Of a stretch of DNA of 7,173 nt, positions 1 to 7,110 are shown piece by piece. Source of the stretch: UBA11889 sp002313255 (GTDB lineage: Bacteria > Pseudomonadota > Gammaproteobacteria > Pseudomonadales > Azotimanducaceae). The notes beneath the pieces are model-generated. The model searched no databases. It had not been told where the DNA came from and saw only the letters and a list, made by a program, of their open reading frames with translations. The first letter of the stretch is position 1, and each line of letters starts with the position of its first letter. The DNA lies in contig CAJWQX010000089.1 in NCBI GenBank assembly GCA_913045265.1, positions 1-7,173 on the forward strand, read 5' to 3'. The position numbers were made by a program, and so were the translations under genes.

Positions 1-2141
1 CGATGTGTTCCAATGATGATATCTACAGTCCCTCCGGATAGTTTTTCCTTAATGCGCTTTACCTCTCCATCCTGGCGCATTCGTGAAACGACTTCGATTT
101 GATGTGGCCATTGAGAAAATCGATCGCAAAACGTCTCGTAGTGTTGTTGCGCTAAGAGAGTCGTGGGAACTAATACGGCGACTTGTTTGCCGGCTTGAGA
201 TGCGATGTACGCAGCCCTCATGGCGACTTCGGTCTTGCCAAATCCAACGTCGCCACAAATTAGACGATCCGCCGAACGAACTCGGGTTAGATCTTCAATC
301 ATTGCGTCAACGGCGTTTCGTTGATCCAATGTCAGTTCAAAAGGAAACTCATCGCAAAACCTCTCGTAGTCCGCATCCGGTCGCGGAAATGCGAAGCCCT
401 CTGCAATTTCGCGACGCGCATATACATCTAGCAGCTCTGCCGCAACATCACGGACTTTCTCCGCAGCCCGTTGCTTATCCTTCGCCCATTTATCGGTACC
501 AAGCGTATGAAGCGGAGCAGATTCGTGGTCCGCTCCGGCATATCGTGAAATTAAGTCTAGCGACGCGACAGGCACATATAACCGTGCGCTCTCGGCATAC
601 TCCAACGTCAAGAACTCCGCCGGACGTCCATCGATAACCAATATCTCTAAGCCTTTGTATCTCCCGATCCCGTGTTCAACGTGAACTACAGGAGCGCCGA
701 GGCTTAGTTCCGTCAGGTTTCTTATAACCAATTCGGGGTCAATCGTACGCCGCGAATTCTTGCTCCGACCTTCGAACTCGCGACCGAATATTTGAGCTTC
801 ACTAATCACGACGACGTCATCAAACGCAAATCCACGATCAATCGGCGCGATCACGAGCCCAAGGGAAGTCCCAGCATCCAACCAATGAGAGAAATCTTGG
901 GTTTCGCTCGCGACGATCGCGCTACGACGTAAAAACTCGTCCAGATGCGCGAGACGCCCTGCTGATTCGGCCGTGAACAACACGCGGCTGGAAGTAGTCT
1001 CTAAGTATCGACGCAGAGCCGCACCGGGATCGTTACGCGTTAATTCCGCACGAACATTGGGCCTTGAAAGAGTGCCAAGTCCAACCACGTGCCGTTTTTT
1101 CTTATGGGCGGGATCTAGTTGAATTACGCCGTGCTGTTTCAGTAGTTTTGACACAGCCGACCATTGTTGAAAGAGCCTTTCGGGAGGAAGTATGGGGCGT
1201 TCTAAGTCGTGGCGTAGGCTCTCATAGCGGGCTTCCAGTTCTTTCCAAAAATGCTTTGCCGACTCTTCGGCTTTGTCGGAAACCACGAATGCACAATCCT
1301 CAGGGAGGTAATCAAATAGGGTTTCTGTACTCTCGAAAAAAAGAGGTAAGTAGTACTCAAGTCCTTGTGCCGCGACCCCGTCGTTGACCTCTTGGTATAT
1401 CGGGCAGCGGCGAACATCCACATCGAAAACGTCGTGCCATTTTTCTCGAAAGCGAGCAATAGCGCTCTGATCGAGTGGAAATTCTTTGGCCGGCAATAAT
1501 CTGACAACGTCGAGTCTCGCGATGGTTCGTTGCGAGTCAGGATCAAATTTTCGGATCCCGTCTATCAAATCGTCGTCGAGATCGACACGGATCGGTCGAT
1601 CACTACCCATAGGAAAGATATCCACAATCGATCCACGAACCGCAAATTCGCCACGCTCCATCACCAGTTCCACATGCCGGTAGCCCGTTTGTATCAATCG
1701 TTGACGCTCTAGCTGGATGTCAAAGCGCTGGCCAGGTTTAAAAAGAAACGATTGCGATCGAACGAACCGACTAGGTGGCATGCACTGCAACAGACTACGT
1801 ACTGAAACCACTAACACGCCTTTATTTGCACGAAGTAGTTCAAAGGAGATCGAAAGCCGTTCTGATATCAGATCATCGTGGGGGGAAAAAGCATCGTAAG
1901 GTAGCGTTTCCCACTCCGGAAAAGTCAGAACATCTGATTCTGGTGCGCCGAAGAACCGAAGCTCATTCGCCACCCGTTCAACTTCTTCCGATCCTGAGGC
2001 CACATAAATGAAAAACTGATCCGAGTTAGAAATTAGTCGCGCCAATAAGCACGAGTCAGCACAGCCAGCGTCTCCCTGCCAGTTATGAACCAGGTGGCGA
2101 GCCGGAACTCGCACTTGTTTAATGAGGTTCTCTAGTTCCAT
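1..2141 (-). CDS. mfd: Transcription-repair coupling factor Mfd, N-terminal ~713 residues (3' end outside the window)
   Basis: Mfd is a DNA translocase that pushes stalled RNA polymerase off damaged template and recruits UvrA for nucleotide excision repair. I translated the minus strand by hand from the ATG at 2141; it stays open without a frameshift to the left edge (713 codons plus 2 bases). The N-terminal UvrB-like module shows a degenerate P-loop (GDAGCADS, about residues 23-30), then ETLPYDAFSPHDD near residues 78-90 and RGSIVDIFPMGS near 170, both typical of the UvrB-homology and UvrA-contacting part. The RNA-polymerase-interacting domain begins at about residue 484 (VVHVEHGIGRYKG). Translocase motif I, GDVGFGKTE, has its Walker lysine at residue 636, close to the E. 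coli position. The visible part ends at IIIGTH; the DExQ box and C-terminal domains lie outside. An in-frame TAA 13 codons upstream and no other start codon between fix the ATG, although no clear Shine-Dalgarno precedes it. It is divergent from the kor operon. Confidence 0.96.
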   Translation of the reverse strand, partial: MELENLIKQVRVPARHLVHNWQGDAGCADSCLLARLISNSDQFFIYVASGSEEVERVANELRFFGAPESDVLTFPEWETLPYDAFSPHDDLISERLSISFELLRANKGVLVVSVRSLLQCMPPSRFVRSQSFLFKPGQRFDIQLERQRLIQTGYRHVELVMERGEFAVRGSIVDIFPMGSDRPIRVDLDDDLIDGIRKFDPDSQRTIARLDVVRLLPAKEFPLDQSAIARFREKWHDVFDVDVRRCPIYQEVNDGVAAQGLEYYLPLFFESTETLFDYLPEDCAFVVSDKAEESAKHFWKELEARYESLRHDLERPILPPERLFQQWSAVSKLLKQHGVIQLDPAHKKKRHVVGLGTLSRPNVRAELTRNDPGAALRRYLETTSSRVLFTAESAGRLAHLDEFLRRSAIVASETQDFSHWLDAGTSLGLVIAPIDRGFAFDDVVVISEAQIFGREFEGRSKNSRRTIDPELVIRNLTELSLGAPVVHVEHGIGRYKGLEILVIDGRPAEFLTLEYAESARLYVPVASLDLISRYAGADHESAPLHTLGTDKWAKDKQRAAEKVRDVAAELLDVYARREIAEGFAFPRPDADYERFCDEFPFELTLDQRNAVDAMIEDLTRVRSADRLICGDVGFGKTEVAMRAAYIASQAGKQVAVLVPTTLLAQQHYETFCDRFSQWPHQIEVVSRMRQDGEVKRIKEKLSGGTVDIIIGTH

Positions 2142-2187
2142 CGATATAACTTCGAGTGGTATCTCAATTCTCGGCGATTACATTCGA

Positions 2188-2212
2188 TTCTTCTGGTAGC
2201 AAGCCAAAAGAA
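2188..2212. repeat. Imperfect dyad, 9-bp arms with one mismatch
   Basis: TTCTTCTGG (2188-2196) and CCAAAAGAA (2204-2212) pair over 8 of 9 positions around a 7-nt centre. It sits near the middle of the divergent spacer, so it could be an operator for either gene or a weak hairpin in the korC leader if transcription starts upstream. It has no run of T that would make it a terminator. A chance origin is possible at this length. Confidence 0.4.
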
Positions 2213-2258
2213 GGGCTAAAGTCCGCGTTTTGAAGAGGGAATTCTAACCTTCCTTTGC

Positions 2259-2279
2259 GGCTGCATAGTCCGCGCAGCC
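2259..2279 (+). repeat. Short inverted repeat immediately upstream of the korC start
   Basis: GGCTGC (2259-2264) and GCAGCC (2274-2279) are perfect 6-bp arms around a 9-nt loop, ending 9 nt before the korC ATG. The right arm occupies the place where a Shine-Dalgarno would be expected, and none is present. It could be a translational control hairpin or a small operator; at this size it may also be chance. Confidence 0.4.
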
Positions 2280-2288
2280 TGTATTCGA

Positions 2289-4070
2289 ATGAAAGCAACC
2301 AACATTCTGGATCCCAACTACTTCCACAAGGTAGTCGACTGTCAATGGGCCTGTCCCGCTCATACCCCGGTACCCGAATACATCAGGCTCGTCGCCCAGC
2401 AACGCTATACCGAAGCATACATGATCAATTGGGATTCGAACGTTTTCCCAGGAATACTAGGAAGAACGTGCGACCGGCCCTGCGAACCAGCATGTCGACG
2501 TGTTAGGACAGAGGAAAAACCTGTCGCAATATGCCGCCTAAAACGAGTTGCAGCAGATCACAAAGGTGACATAACTGCATTCCTTCCAAGGGTGCCGGTA
2601 GAAAAAAACGGTAAAAAGATTGCGCTTCTTGGAGCGGGCCCTGCGTCACTTGCGGTGGCCAGAGACCTGCTACCGTTTGGATACGAGATCGACATGTTTG
2701 ATCAGGCTTCGGCCGGTGGTGGAATGATGCGTAGTCAGATACCCGCTTTCAGACTGCCGGCCGACGTTTTAGACGAAGAAGTGGATCTCATTCTTAACAT
2801 GGGAGTTAACACCCACTTCGATTATGAGATAACGAGTATGCAAGCCATGCTCGACATGAATTATGACGCTTATTTTGTCGGTACTGGCGCACCCCGAGGA
2901 CGCGATTTAGACATACCTGGCCGAACCGAGGTCGACGAGCACATCTCTATTGGCATTGATTGGTTATCGAGTGTCGCGTTCGGTCATACGACAAATATTT
3001 CAGGAAAAGTTATCGTTATGGGAGGCGGTAACACCGCGATGGACTGTTGCCGAACGTCGACTCGATTAGGCGCGGAATCCGTAACCGTCGTTGTCCGCAG
3101 TGCGTTCGAGGTGATGAAAGCCAGCGATTGGGAAAAAGAGGATGCGATGAACGAAGACATCCCGATCATTAACAACAGGCCTCCGAAAGAGTTTATTCAT
3201 GAAAACGGCAAATTGAAGGGCGTATTGTTTGAATGTGTAACGCCAGTCGAAGAGAACGGCCGTCTGAAGTACGTCCCCAGTGACGAACCCGATGTCTTTA
3301 TCGAGGCCGATCATATCCTCATGGCGATTGGGCAAGAGAACCACTGCCCCTGGATTGAGCGTGACATCGGCATTGAATTCGACAAGTGGGATTGCCCCAT
3401 ACTCGACGAGGACACGCTTCAGTCGACCAATCCCGAAATATTTTTCGGAGGTGACTCGGCATTGGGTCCCGAGAACATCATCTGGGCATCCGCTCACGCA
3501 CACACGGCCGCGATCTCCATGCACCTGTTTTGTCAGGGAAGAAACGTTAAGGGGGAGCGTCCACCGGAGGGAGTTAACCTGATCAGCCAAAAAATGGGAA
3601 TCCACGAATGGAGTTACGATGCCGAACACGACCCATCGATCCGTCACATTGTTCCGCACGCCCATAAAGAAGCCTCTTTGAAGAACATAAAGGTGGAGGT
3701 CGAGTTAGGTTTCGACGAAAAACTCGGATTCGACGAGGCACAACGTTGCCTAAATTGCGATGTGCAAACCGTGTTCACCGACCAGCTTTGCATCGAGTGT
3801 GATGCTTGTGTGGATATATGCCCAATGGACTGCATTAGCTTCATCGACAATGCCGAGGAAAGTTCGATGCGTCCAGCCCTCATGGCTCCAGCAACAAATC
3901 TCGAGCAAGATCTTTATGTGTCGGGGCATCTCGAAACCGGCCGAGTCATGGTTAAAGACGAAGACGTCTGTCTTCACTGTGGACTCTGTGCAGAACGGTG
4001 TCCCACAAACGCCTGGGACATGCAAAAGTCTGTGATACATATCCCACAAATGGGTTCATATGCGGAATGA
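2289..4070 (+). CDS. korC: GltD-like FAD/NAD(P)-dependent Fe-S oxidoreductase with C-terminal ferredoxin motifs, KorC-type electron-transfer subunit
   Basis: This 593-residue cytoplasmic flavoprotein is predicted to move electrons between the KorAB core and NADP(+) (and perhaps ferredoxin). The N-terminal GltD-type Fe-S region has Cys18 and Cys22, then Cys61, Cys65 and Cys69 in RTCDRPCEPACRR, with Cys82 after it. The FAD Rossmann motif is GAGPAS at 115-120 (Ser where many relatives have Gly). The NAD(P)H Rossmann motif is GGGNTAMD at 245-252, and the second FAD contact is GGD at 387-389. The C-terminus adds RCLNC (487-490) and two [4Fe-4S] sets: Cys501/504/507/511, with an extra Cys515, and Cys561/564/567/571. 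The ATG at 2289 is the only usable start after an in-frame TAA at 2217. No Shine-Dalgarno is seen. The stop overlaps the korA start (ATGA). Adjacency to korA and korB and the resemblance to the NADP-reducing subunit of the Azoarcus enzyme argue against a glutamate synthase small subunit; no GltB is present. The symbol is by architecture; NADP over NAD preference is inferred. Confidence 0.88.
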   Translation: MKATNILDPNYFHKVVDCQWACPAHTPVPEYIRLVAQQRYTEAYMINWDSNVFPGILGRTCDRPCEPACRRVRTEEKPVAICRLKRVAADHKGDITAFLPRVPVEKNGKKIALLGAGPASLAVARDLLPFGYEIDMFDQASAGGGMMRSQIPAFRLPADVLDEEVDLILNMGVNTHFDYEITSMQAMLDMNYDAYFVGTGAPRGRDLDIPGRTEVDEHISIGIDWLSSVAFGHTTNISGKVIVMGGGNTAMDCCRTSTRLGAESVTVVVRSAFEVMKASDWEKEDAMNEDIPIINNRPPKEFIHENGKLKGVLFECVTPVEENGRLKYVPSDEPDVFIEADHILMAIGQENHCPWIERDIGIEFDKWDCPILDEDTLQSTNPEIFFGGDSALGPENIIWASAHAHTAAISMHLFCQGRNVKGERPPEGVNLISQKMGIHEWSYDAEHDPSIRHIVPHAHKEASLKNIKVEVELGFDEKLGFDEAQRCLNCDVQTVFTDQLCIECDACVDICPMDCISFIDNAEESSMRPALMAPATNLEQDLYVSGHLETGRVMVKDEDVCLHCGLCAERCPTNAWDMQKSVIHIPQMGSYAE

Positions 4071-5890
4071 CAACGTATAACGATTTTGTTATCCGGTTCG
4101 CCAATGTAAACGGATCAGGCTCGGCAAGCGCAAACGGTATGTTTGCCAAAGCCCTTTTCCGGATGGGCATTCCCGTCGCTACCAGGAATATATTTCCATC
4201 AAATATCCAAGGCTTACCCACATGGTTCGAAGTGCGAGCCTCGGAAAAGGGTTATCTGGGGCGCAGGGAAGGGGTCGACATCATGGTCGCCATGAATGCA
4301 GAAACCTACGAAGAAGACCTCGCATCCATTGTTCCAGGCGGATTTTTGTTGCACGACAACTCCCAAGGTGGAGATCGTCGCTTAAACCGAAAAGATATTA
4401 ACGACCTGGGCATACCATTATCGAAACTCGTCCAATCCGAATTTGAAGATCCCAAACAGCGCCAGTTATTCAAAAATATTGTCTATCTCGGTGCCTTGTC
4501 TGCTCTGCTAAACATCGATTTCGAAATCATCACGGGAATGGTTTCTGCTCAGTACAAAGGAAAAGATGACCTCATTCAGCCAAATATTACGGCAATGGAA
4601 ATTGGACGGAGCTACGCGCACGATTACATGGATTCGCCGTTACCAATCCAAGCCCGAGCATCTGAGGGGGTAGGGAACCGAATCCTAATTGATGGCAATG
4701 CTGCTGCAGCGCTTGGGGCAATCTACGGAGGCGCAACCATTTGTGCTTGGTATCCGATCACACCATCGACGTCGATGGCGGAAGCGTTTGAACAACACGC
4801 CTCCAGGCTCCGAGTGGACCCTGACACCAAGCGAAAGAATTACGCAGTGATCCAAGCCGAAGACGAACTGGCTGCGATGGGGATCGTTATCGGTGCAGGT
4901 TGGAACGGTGCCCGGGCTTTCACGGCTACATCGGGCCCTGGCCTCTCACTCATGACGGAATTTCTCGGTCTTGCCTATTTCGCGGAGATCCCCGCCGTTC
5001 TTTTCGATATCCAACGGGCAGGCCCTTCAACCGGAATGCCGACTCGAACGCAACAAGCGGACCTTCTATCCGCTGCGTATGCGTCGCATGGAGATACTCG
5101 ACACCCTCTGCTTTTTCCGGCGTCACCGAAAGAGTGCTTTGATTTTGCTGCGTCATCGCTGGATCTAGCCGATCGACTACAGACCCCCATCATTGTGCTG
5201 AGCGATCTTGAACTCGGCATGAATGACAACTTGTCCGAACCTTTCACGTGGGACGATGAACGCTGCTATGACCGAGGGAAAGTACTAAGCCGTGAAAGTC
5301 TTGAAGAGATCAGTGAATTCGGACGTTATCTCGATATTGATGGTGACGGAATCGGTTACAGGACGCTTCCCGGAACTCATCCAACGAAAGGCGCTTTCTT
5401 TACGCGCGGTACGTCTCGCGATGAGTACGCGGTCTATACGGAATCCCCGGAAGCCTACACGGCCAACATGGATCGTCTCCTAAAGAAGTGGGATACCGCG
5501 AAAACGATCGTACCAACACCCGAAATTGTCAATGGCGATGCACAAGCTGGAATTATCTACTTCGGGACAACCGCAATGCCCATGGACGAAGCACTAGATC
5601 GATTGAGCGACGATGGCATTCATTTAGACACGATGCGATTACGGGCATTTCCGTTCGGCGAAGCAGTCGAAGCTTTTATTGATCAACATGAAATTCTTTT
5701 TGTCGCTGAACAAAATCGCGACGCCCAAATGCGTACGCTACTTGTCAACGAACTAGAAATCGATCCCGCTCGATTTATATCCATTCTCTATTACGGCGGC
5801 TTCTCAATCTCTGCGGATACGATACACGAACAGATCTTGGCGTATTACACGGACCACAACTTGCCACGATTGAAAGAGGTGCAATCATGA
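4067..5890 (+). CDS. korA: 2-oxoacid:acceptor oxidoreductase, fused gamma-alpha subunit (KorA type)
   Basis: This is the large subunit of a CoA- and thiamine-dependent 2-oxoacid oxidoreductase, probably acting on 2-oxoglutarate. From the ATG at 4067 it is 607 residues. The first ~190 residues are the gamma domain, with NVNGSGSASANG at about 13-24. The alpha domain follows with GNAAAALGA at 210-218, YPITPSTS at 229-236, TSGPGLSLM at 288-296 and DIQRAGPSTGMPT at 314-326, the usual signature of this superfamily's pyrimidine-binding subunit. A DIDGDG stretch lies at 423-428. An in-frame ATG at 3998 would add 23 residues encoded inside the end of korC (MSHKRLG...); I reject it because the homologous N-terminus begins at TTYNDFVIRFANVNG and 4067 makes a neat ATGA overlap with the korC stop. 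No good Shine-Dalgarno sits at 4067, so translation is probably coupled to korC. The fusion order gamma-then-alpha is normal for KorA-type enzymes. The family is certain; the substrate is not. Confidence 0.92.
   Translation: MTTYNDFVIRFANVNGSGSASANGMFAKALFRMGIPVATRNIFPSNIQGLPTWFEVRASEKGYLGRREGVDIMVAMNAETYEEDLASIVPGGFLLHDNSQGGDRRLNRKDINDLGIPLSKLVQSEFEDPKQRQLFKNIVYLGALSALLNIDFEIITGMVSAQYKGKDDLIQPNITAMEIGRSYAHDYMDSPLPIQARASEGVGNRILIDGNAAAALGAIYGGATICAWYPITPSTSMAEAFEQHASRLRVDPDTKRKNYAVIQAEDELAAMGIVIGAGWNGARAFTATSGPGLSLMTEFLGLAYFAEIPAVLFDIQRAGPSTGMPTRTQQADLLSAAYASHGDTRHPLLFPASPKECFDFAASSLDLADRLQTPIIVLSDLELGMNDNLSEPFTWDDERCYDRGKVLSRESLEEISEFGRYLDIDGDGIGYRTLPGTHPTKGAFFTRGTSRDEYAVYTESPEAYTANMDRLLKKWDTAKTIVPTPEIVNGDAQAGIIYFGTTAMPMDEALDRLSDDGIHLDTMRLRAFPFGEAVEAFIDQHEILFVAEQNRDAQMRTLLVNELEIDPARFISILYYGGFSISADTIHEQILAYYTDHNLPRLKEVQS
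5875..5881 (+). promoter_or_regulatory. Ribosome binding site of korB inside the korA 3' end
   Basis: AGAGGTG at 5875-5881 lies 5 nt before the ATG at 5887 and is the clearest Shine-Dalgarno in the operon. With the ATGA overlap it suggests that korB can be initiated both by re-initiation after korA and independently. Confidence 0.7.
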
Positions 5891-6942
5891 CGTACGTCAG
5901 TAAACCCGAGATTCACCACCCTCTTTTAAAAGTAAACGAAATCGGCCTGAATCGTCGGAATTACGAGGGCTCGGTGTCAACGCTTTGTGCAGGATGTGGT
6001 CATGACTCCGTCAGCGCGGCGATCGTTCAAGCTTGTTCCGAACTCTCGATACCGCCGCACCGCTTCCTCAAAATCTCCGGAATTGGATGTTCATCAAAAA
6101 CTCCGAGTTATTTCCTGGGCAATTCCCACGGATTCAACTCAGTTCACGGACGCATGCCATCGGTAGCTACCGGTGCAAATCTAGCCAATAGAGACATGTA
6201 TTGCGTCGGTGTATCGGGCGATGGTGACAGCGCATCCATCGGCCTCGGGCAATTTGCACATATCGTTCGTCGCAAAATCAACATGCTGTATATCGTTGAC
6301 AACAATGGAACCTACGGACTTACAAAAGGTCAGTTCTCGGCGACGAATGACCTTGGCTCTACGAGTAAAAAAGGTGCGCCAACCCTTTACTCGCCAATAG
6401 ACATGGTATCGATCGCTCTACAAATCGGTGCGGGTTTCGTTGCCCGAAGTTTTTCGGGAGACAAGCGACAACTGGTACCGCTGATCAAAGCGGGGATCAT
6501 GCACAAAGGTTTTGCATTTATCGACGTCATTTCTCCTTGTGTCCTGTTCAACAATCACGCTGGATCGACGAAAAGTTACGACTACGTAAGGGAGCACACC
6601 GAACACGTCATTGATGCCGACGTCGTCCTCCCTCATGAGGAAATTACTGTCGATTACGAACCTGGAACGAGCGAATCAGTGAATATGCCCGATGGCTCTC
6701 GATTACATTTAAACAAACTATCGAACGACTATGACCCATTCGACCGAGTAAAGGCTCTTAGTCATGTCCAAGAAGCACAGGAACGGGGAGAGGTTGTCAC
6801 GGGACTATTGTATGTTTCCCGAGATCCACATGACTGCCACGAAATATTAGACACGACGGATATACCTTTGAATGCCCTCGAAGAATCCGTACTCTGCCCG
6901 GGCGCAGGGAAACTGGCGGATCTTAATCAGAGTTTTAGATGA
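5887..6942 (+). CDS. korB: 2-oxoacid:acceptor oxidoreductase beta subunit, TPP and [4Fe-4S] binding (KorB type)
   Basis: This 351-residue subunit binds thiamine diphosphate and the catalytic [4Fe-4S] cluster next to it. Cluster ligands are visible as CAGCGH (Cys34, Cys37), GIGCSS (Cys68) and ISPCVLFNNH (Cys218). The TPP/Mg motif starts with GDGD at 111-114 and continues through DNNGTYGLTKGQ at 138-149. The GDGD is followed by SASIGLGQFAH rather than the AL(A/S)IGGNH form I recall from other 2-oxoglutarate:ferredoxin oxidoreductases; I recall the SASIGLGQ form from the proteobacterial KorB branch. The region after Cys218 (HAGSTKSYDYVREH) and the C-terminal CPGAGKL...FR end look complete, so the gene is not truncated. 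The ATG overlaps the korA TGA as ATGA and has a good ribosome binding site. It needs KorA to be active: together they cleave a 2-oxoacid and pass two electrons to the cluster, presumably on to KorC. Pyruvate or a branched-chain 2-oxoacid cannot be ruled out as substrate. Confidence 0.93.
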   Translation: MTYVSKPEIHHPLLKVNEIGLNRRNYEGSVSTLCAGCGHDSVSAAIVQACSELSIPPHRFLKISGIGCSSKTPSYFLGNSHGFNSVHGRMPSVATGANLANRDMYCVGVSGDGDSASIGLGQFAHIVRRKINMLYIVDNNGTYGLTKGQFSATNDLGSTSKKGAPTLYSPIDMVSIALQIGAGFVARSFSGDKRQLVPLIKAGIMHKGFAFIDVISPCVLFNNHAGSTKSYDYVREHTEHVIDADVVLPHEEITVDYEPGTSESVNMPDGSRLHLNKLSNDYDPFDRVKALSHVQEAQERGEVVTGLLYVSRDPHDCHEILDTTDIPLNALEESVLCPGAGKLADLNQSFR

Positions 6943-7110
6943 CCAATTCGGAGGTTGTTTTCATGGGTGATTGTTGTCACGTCGTACACAACTCACGGGT
7001 CTGCACGCTCGCTCGAAAAATTTGAACATGAATACGCCGTGGCAGTCTTTACTGCGCGCAACCTTGTACCTATCATTCCGCCCGCTCTGAAATCGTATTA
7101 AGGACAGCTC
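6943..7110 (+). other. 168-bp spacer between korB and the downstream gene
   Basis: I see no supported gene here. A strong Shine-Dalgarno-like GGAGG (6950-6954) precedes an ATG at 6963, but that frame stops after 20 codons (TGA 7023-7025). The frame of korB itself stays open from its stop to TAA 7099-7101 and includes GTG at 6967 (44 codons from there), with no family I recognise. The only compact hairpin, GCAGT-CTTT-ACTGC (7042-7055), has a 5-bp stem and no T-run, so no rho-independent terminator is evident for the kor operon. A promoter for the downstream gene may be here but none stands out. Confidence 0.5.
7100..7104 (+). promoter_or_regulatory. Shine-Dalgarno deciding the GTG start of the downstream gene
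   Basis: AAGGA at 7100-7104 stands 6 nt before GTG at 7111. The same frame has a TAA at 7099-7101, so the start cannot lie further upstream, and no in-frame ATG follows within the window. Confidence 0.75.

Larger units (their letters stand above)
2142..2288. promoter_or_regulatory. Divergent intergenic region between mfd and the kor operon
   Basis: This 147-bp spacer separates the two divergent start codons and must carry the signals for at least one of them. I find no good sigma-70 pair in either direction. The best plus-strand guess is TTCTAA (2242-2247) with CATAGT (2264-2269), spacer 16, which matches the consensus poorly; TAAAGT at 2217-2222 is an alternative -10 without a fitting -35. 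The region holds two inverted repeats, annotated separately. Neither gene has a recognisable Shine-Dalgarno just before its ATG. That the region is regulatory is inferred from position only. Confidence 0.5.

Noticed and set aside
83..637. 184-codon open frame on the plus strand antisense to mfd
   Set aside because: The minus strand here encodes the conserved RNA-polymerase-interacting and motif I parts of Mfd; the arginine- and serine-rich plus-strand translation is a shadow.
1064..2011. Several short plus-strand and one minus-strand open frames across the 5' half of mfd
   Set aside because: All overlap the continuous Mfd frame, lack convincing ribosome sites and have low-complexity translations.
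2255..2506. 83-codon plus-strand frame beginning before korC
   Set aside because: It overlaps the conserved cysteine-rich N-terminus of KorC in another frame and has no Shine-Dalgarno.
3066..3665. 199-codon open frame on the minus strand within korC
   Set aside because: It lies wholly antisense to a well-supported gene with clear cofactor motifs, and its translation resembles no family.
3998..4066. Upstream in-frame ATG giving korA a 23-residue extension
   Set aside because: The extension is encoded by the end of korC in another frame, has no family resemblance, and the recognised N-terminus follows directly after the ATG at 4067, which overlaps the korC stop.
2289..4070. Calling the flavoprotein glutamate synthase small subunit (GltD)
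   Set aside because: The core is GltD-like, but no gltB is nearby, two ferredoxin sets are appended, and the gene is fused by overlap into a 2-oxoacid oxidoreductase operon.
7042..7055. GCAGT-CTTT-ACTGC hairpin as a kor operon terminator
   Set aside because: The stem is only 5 bp and no T-run follows.
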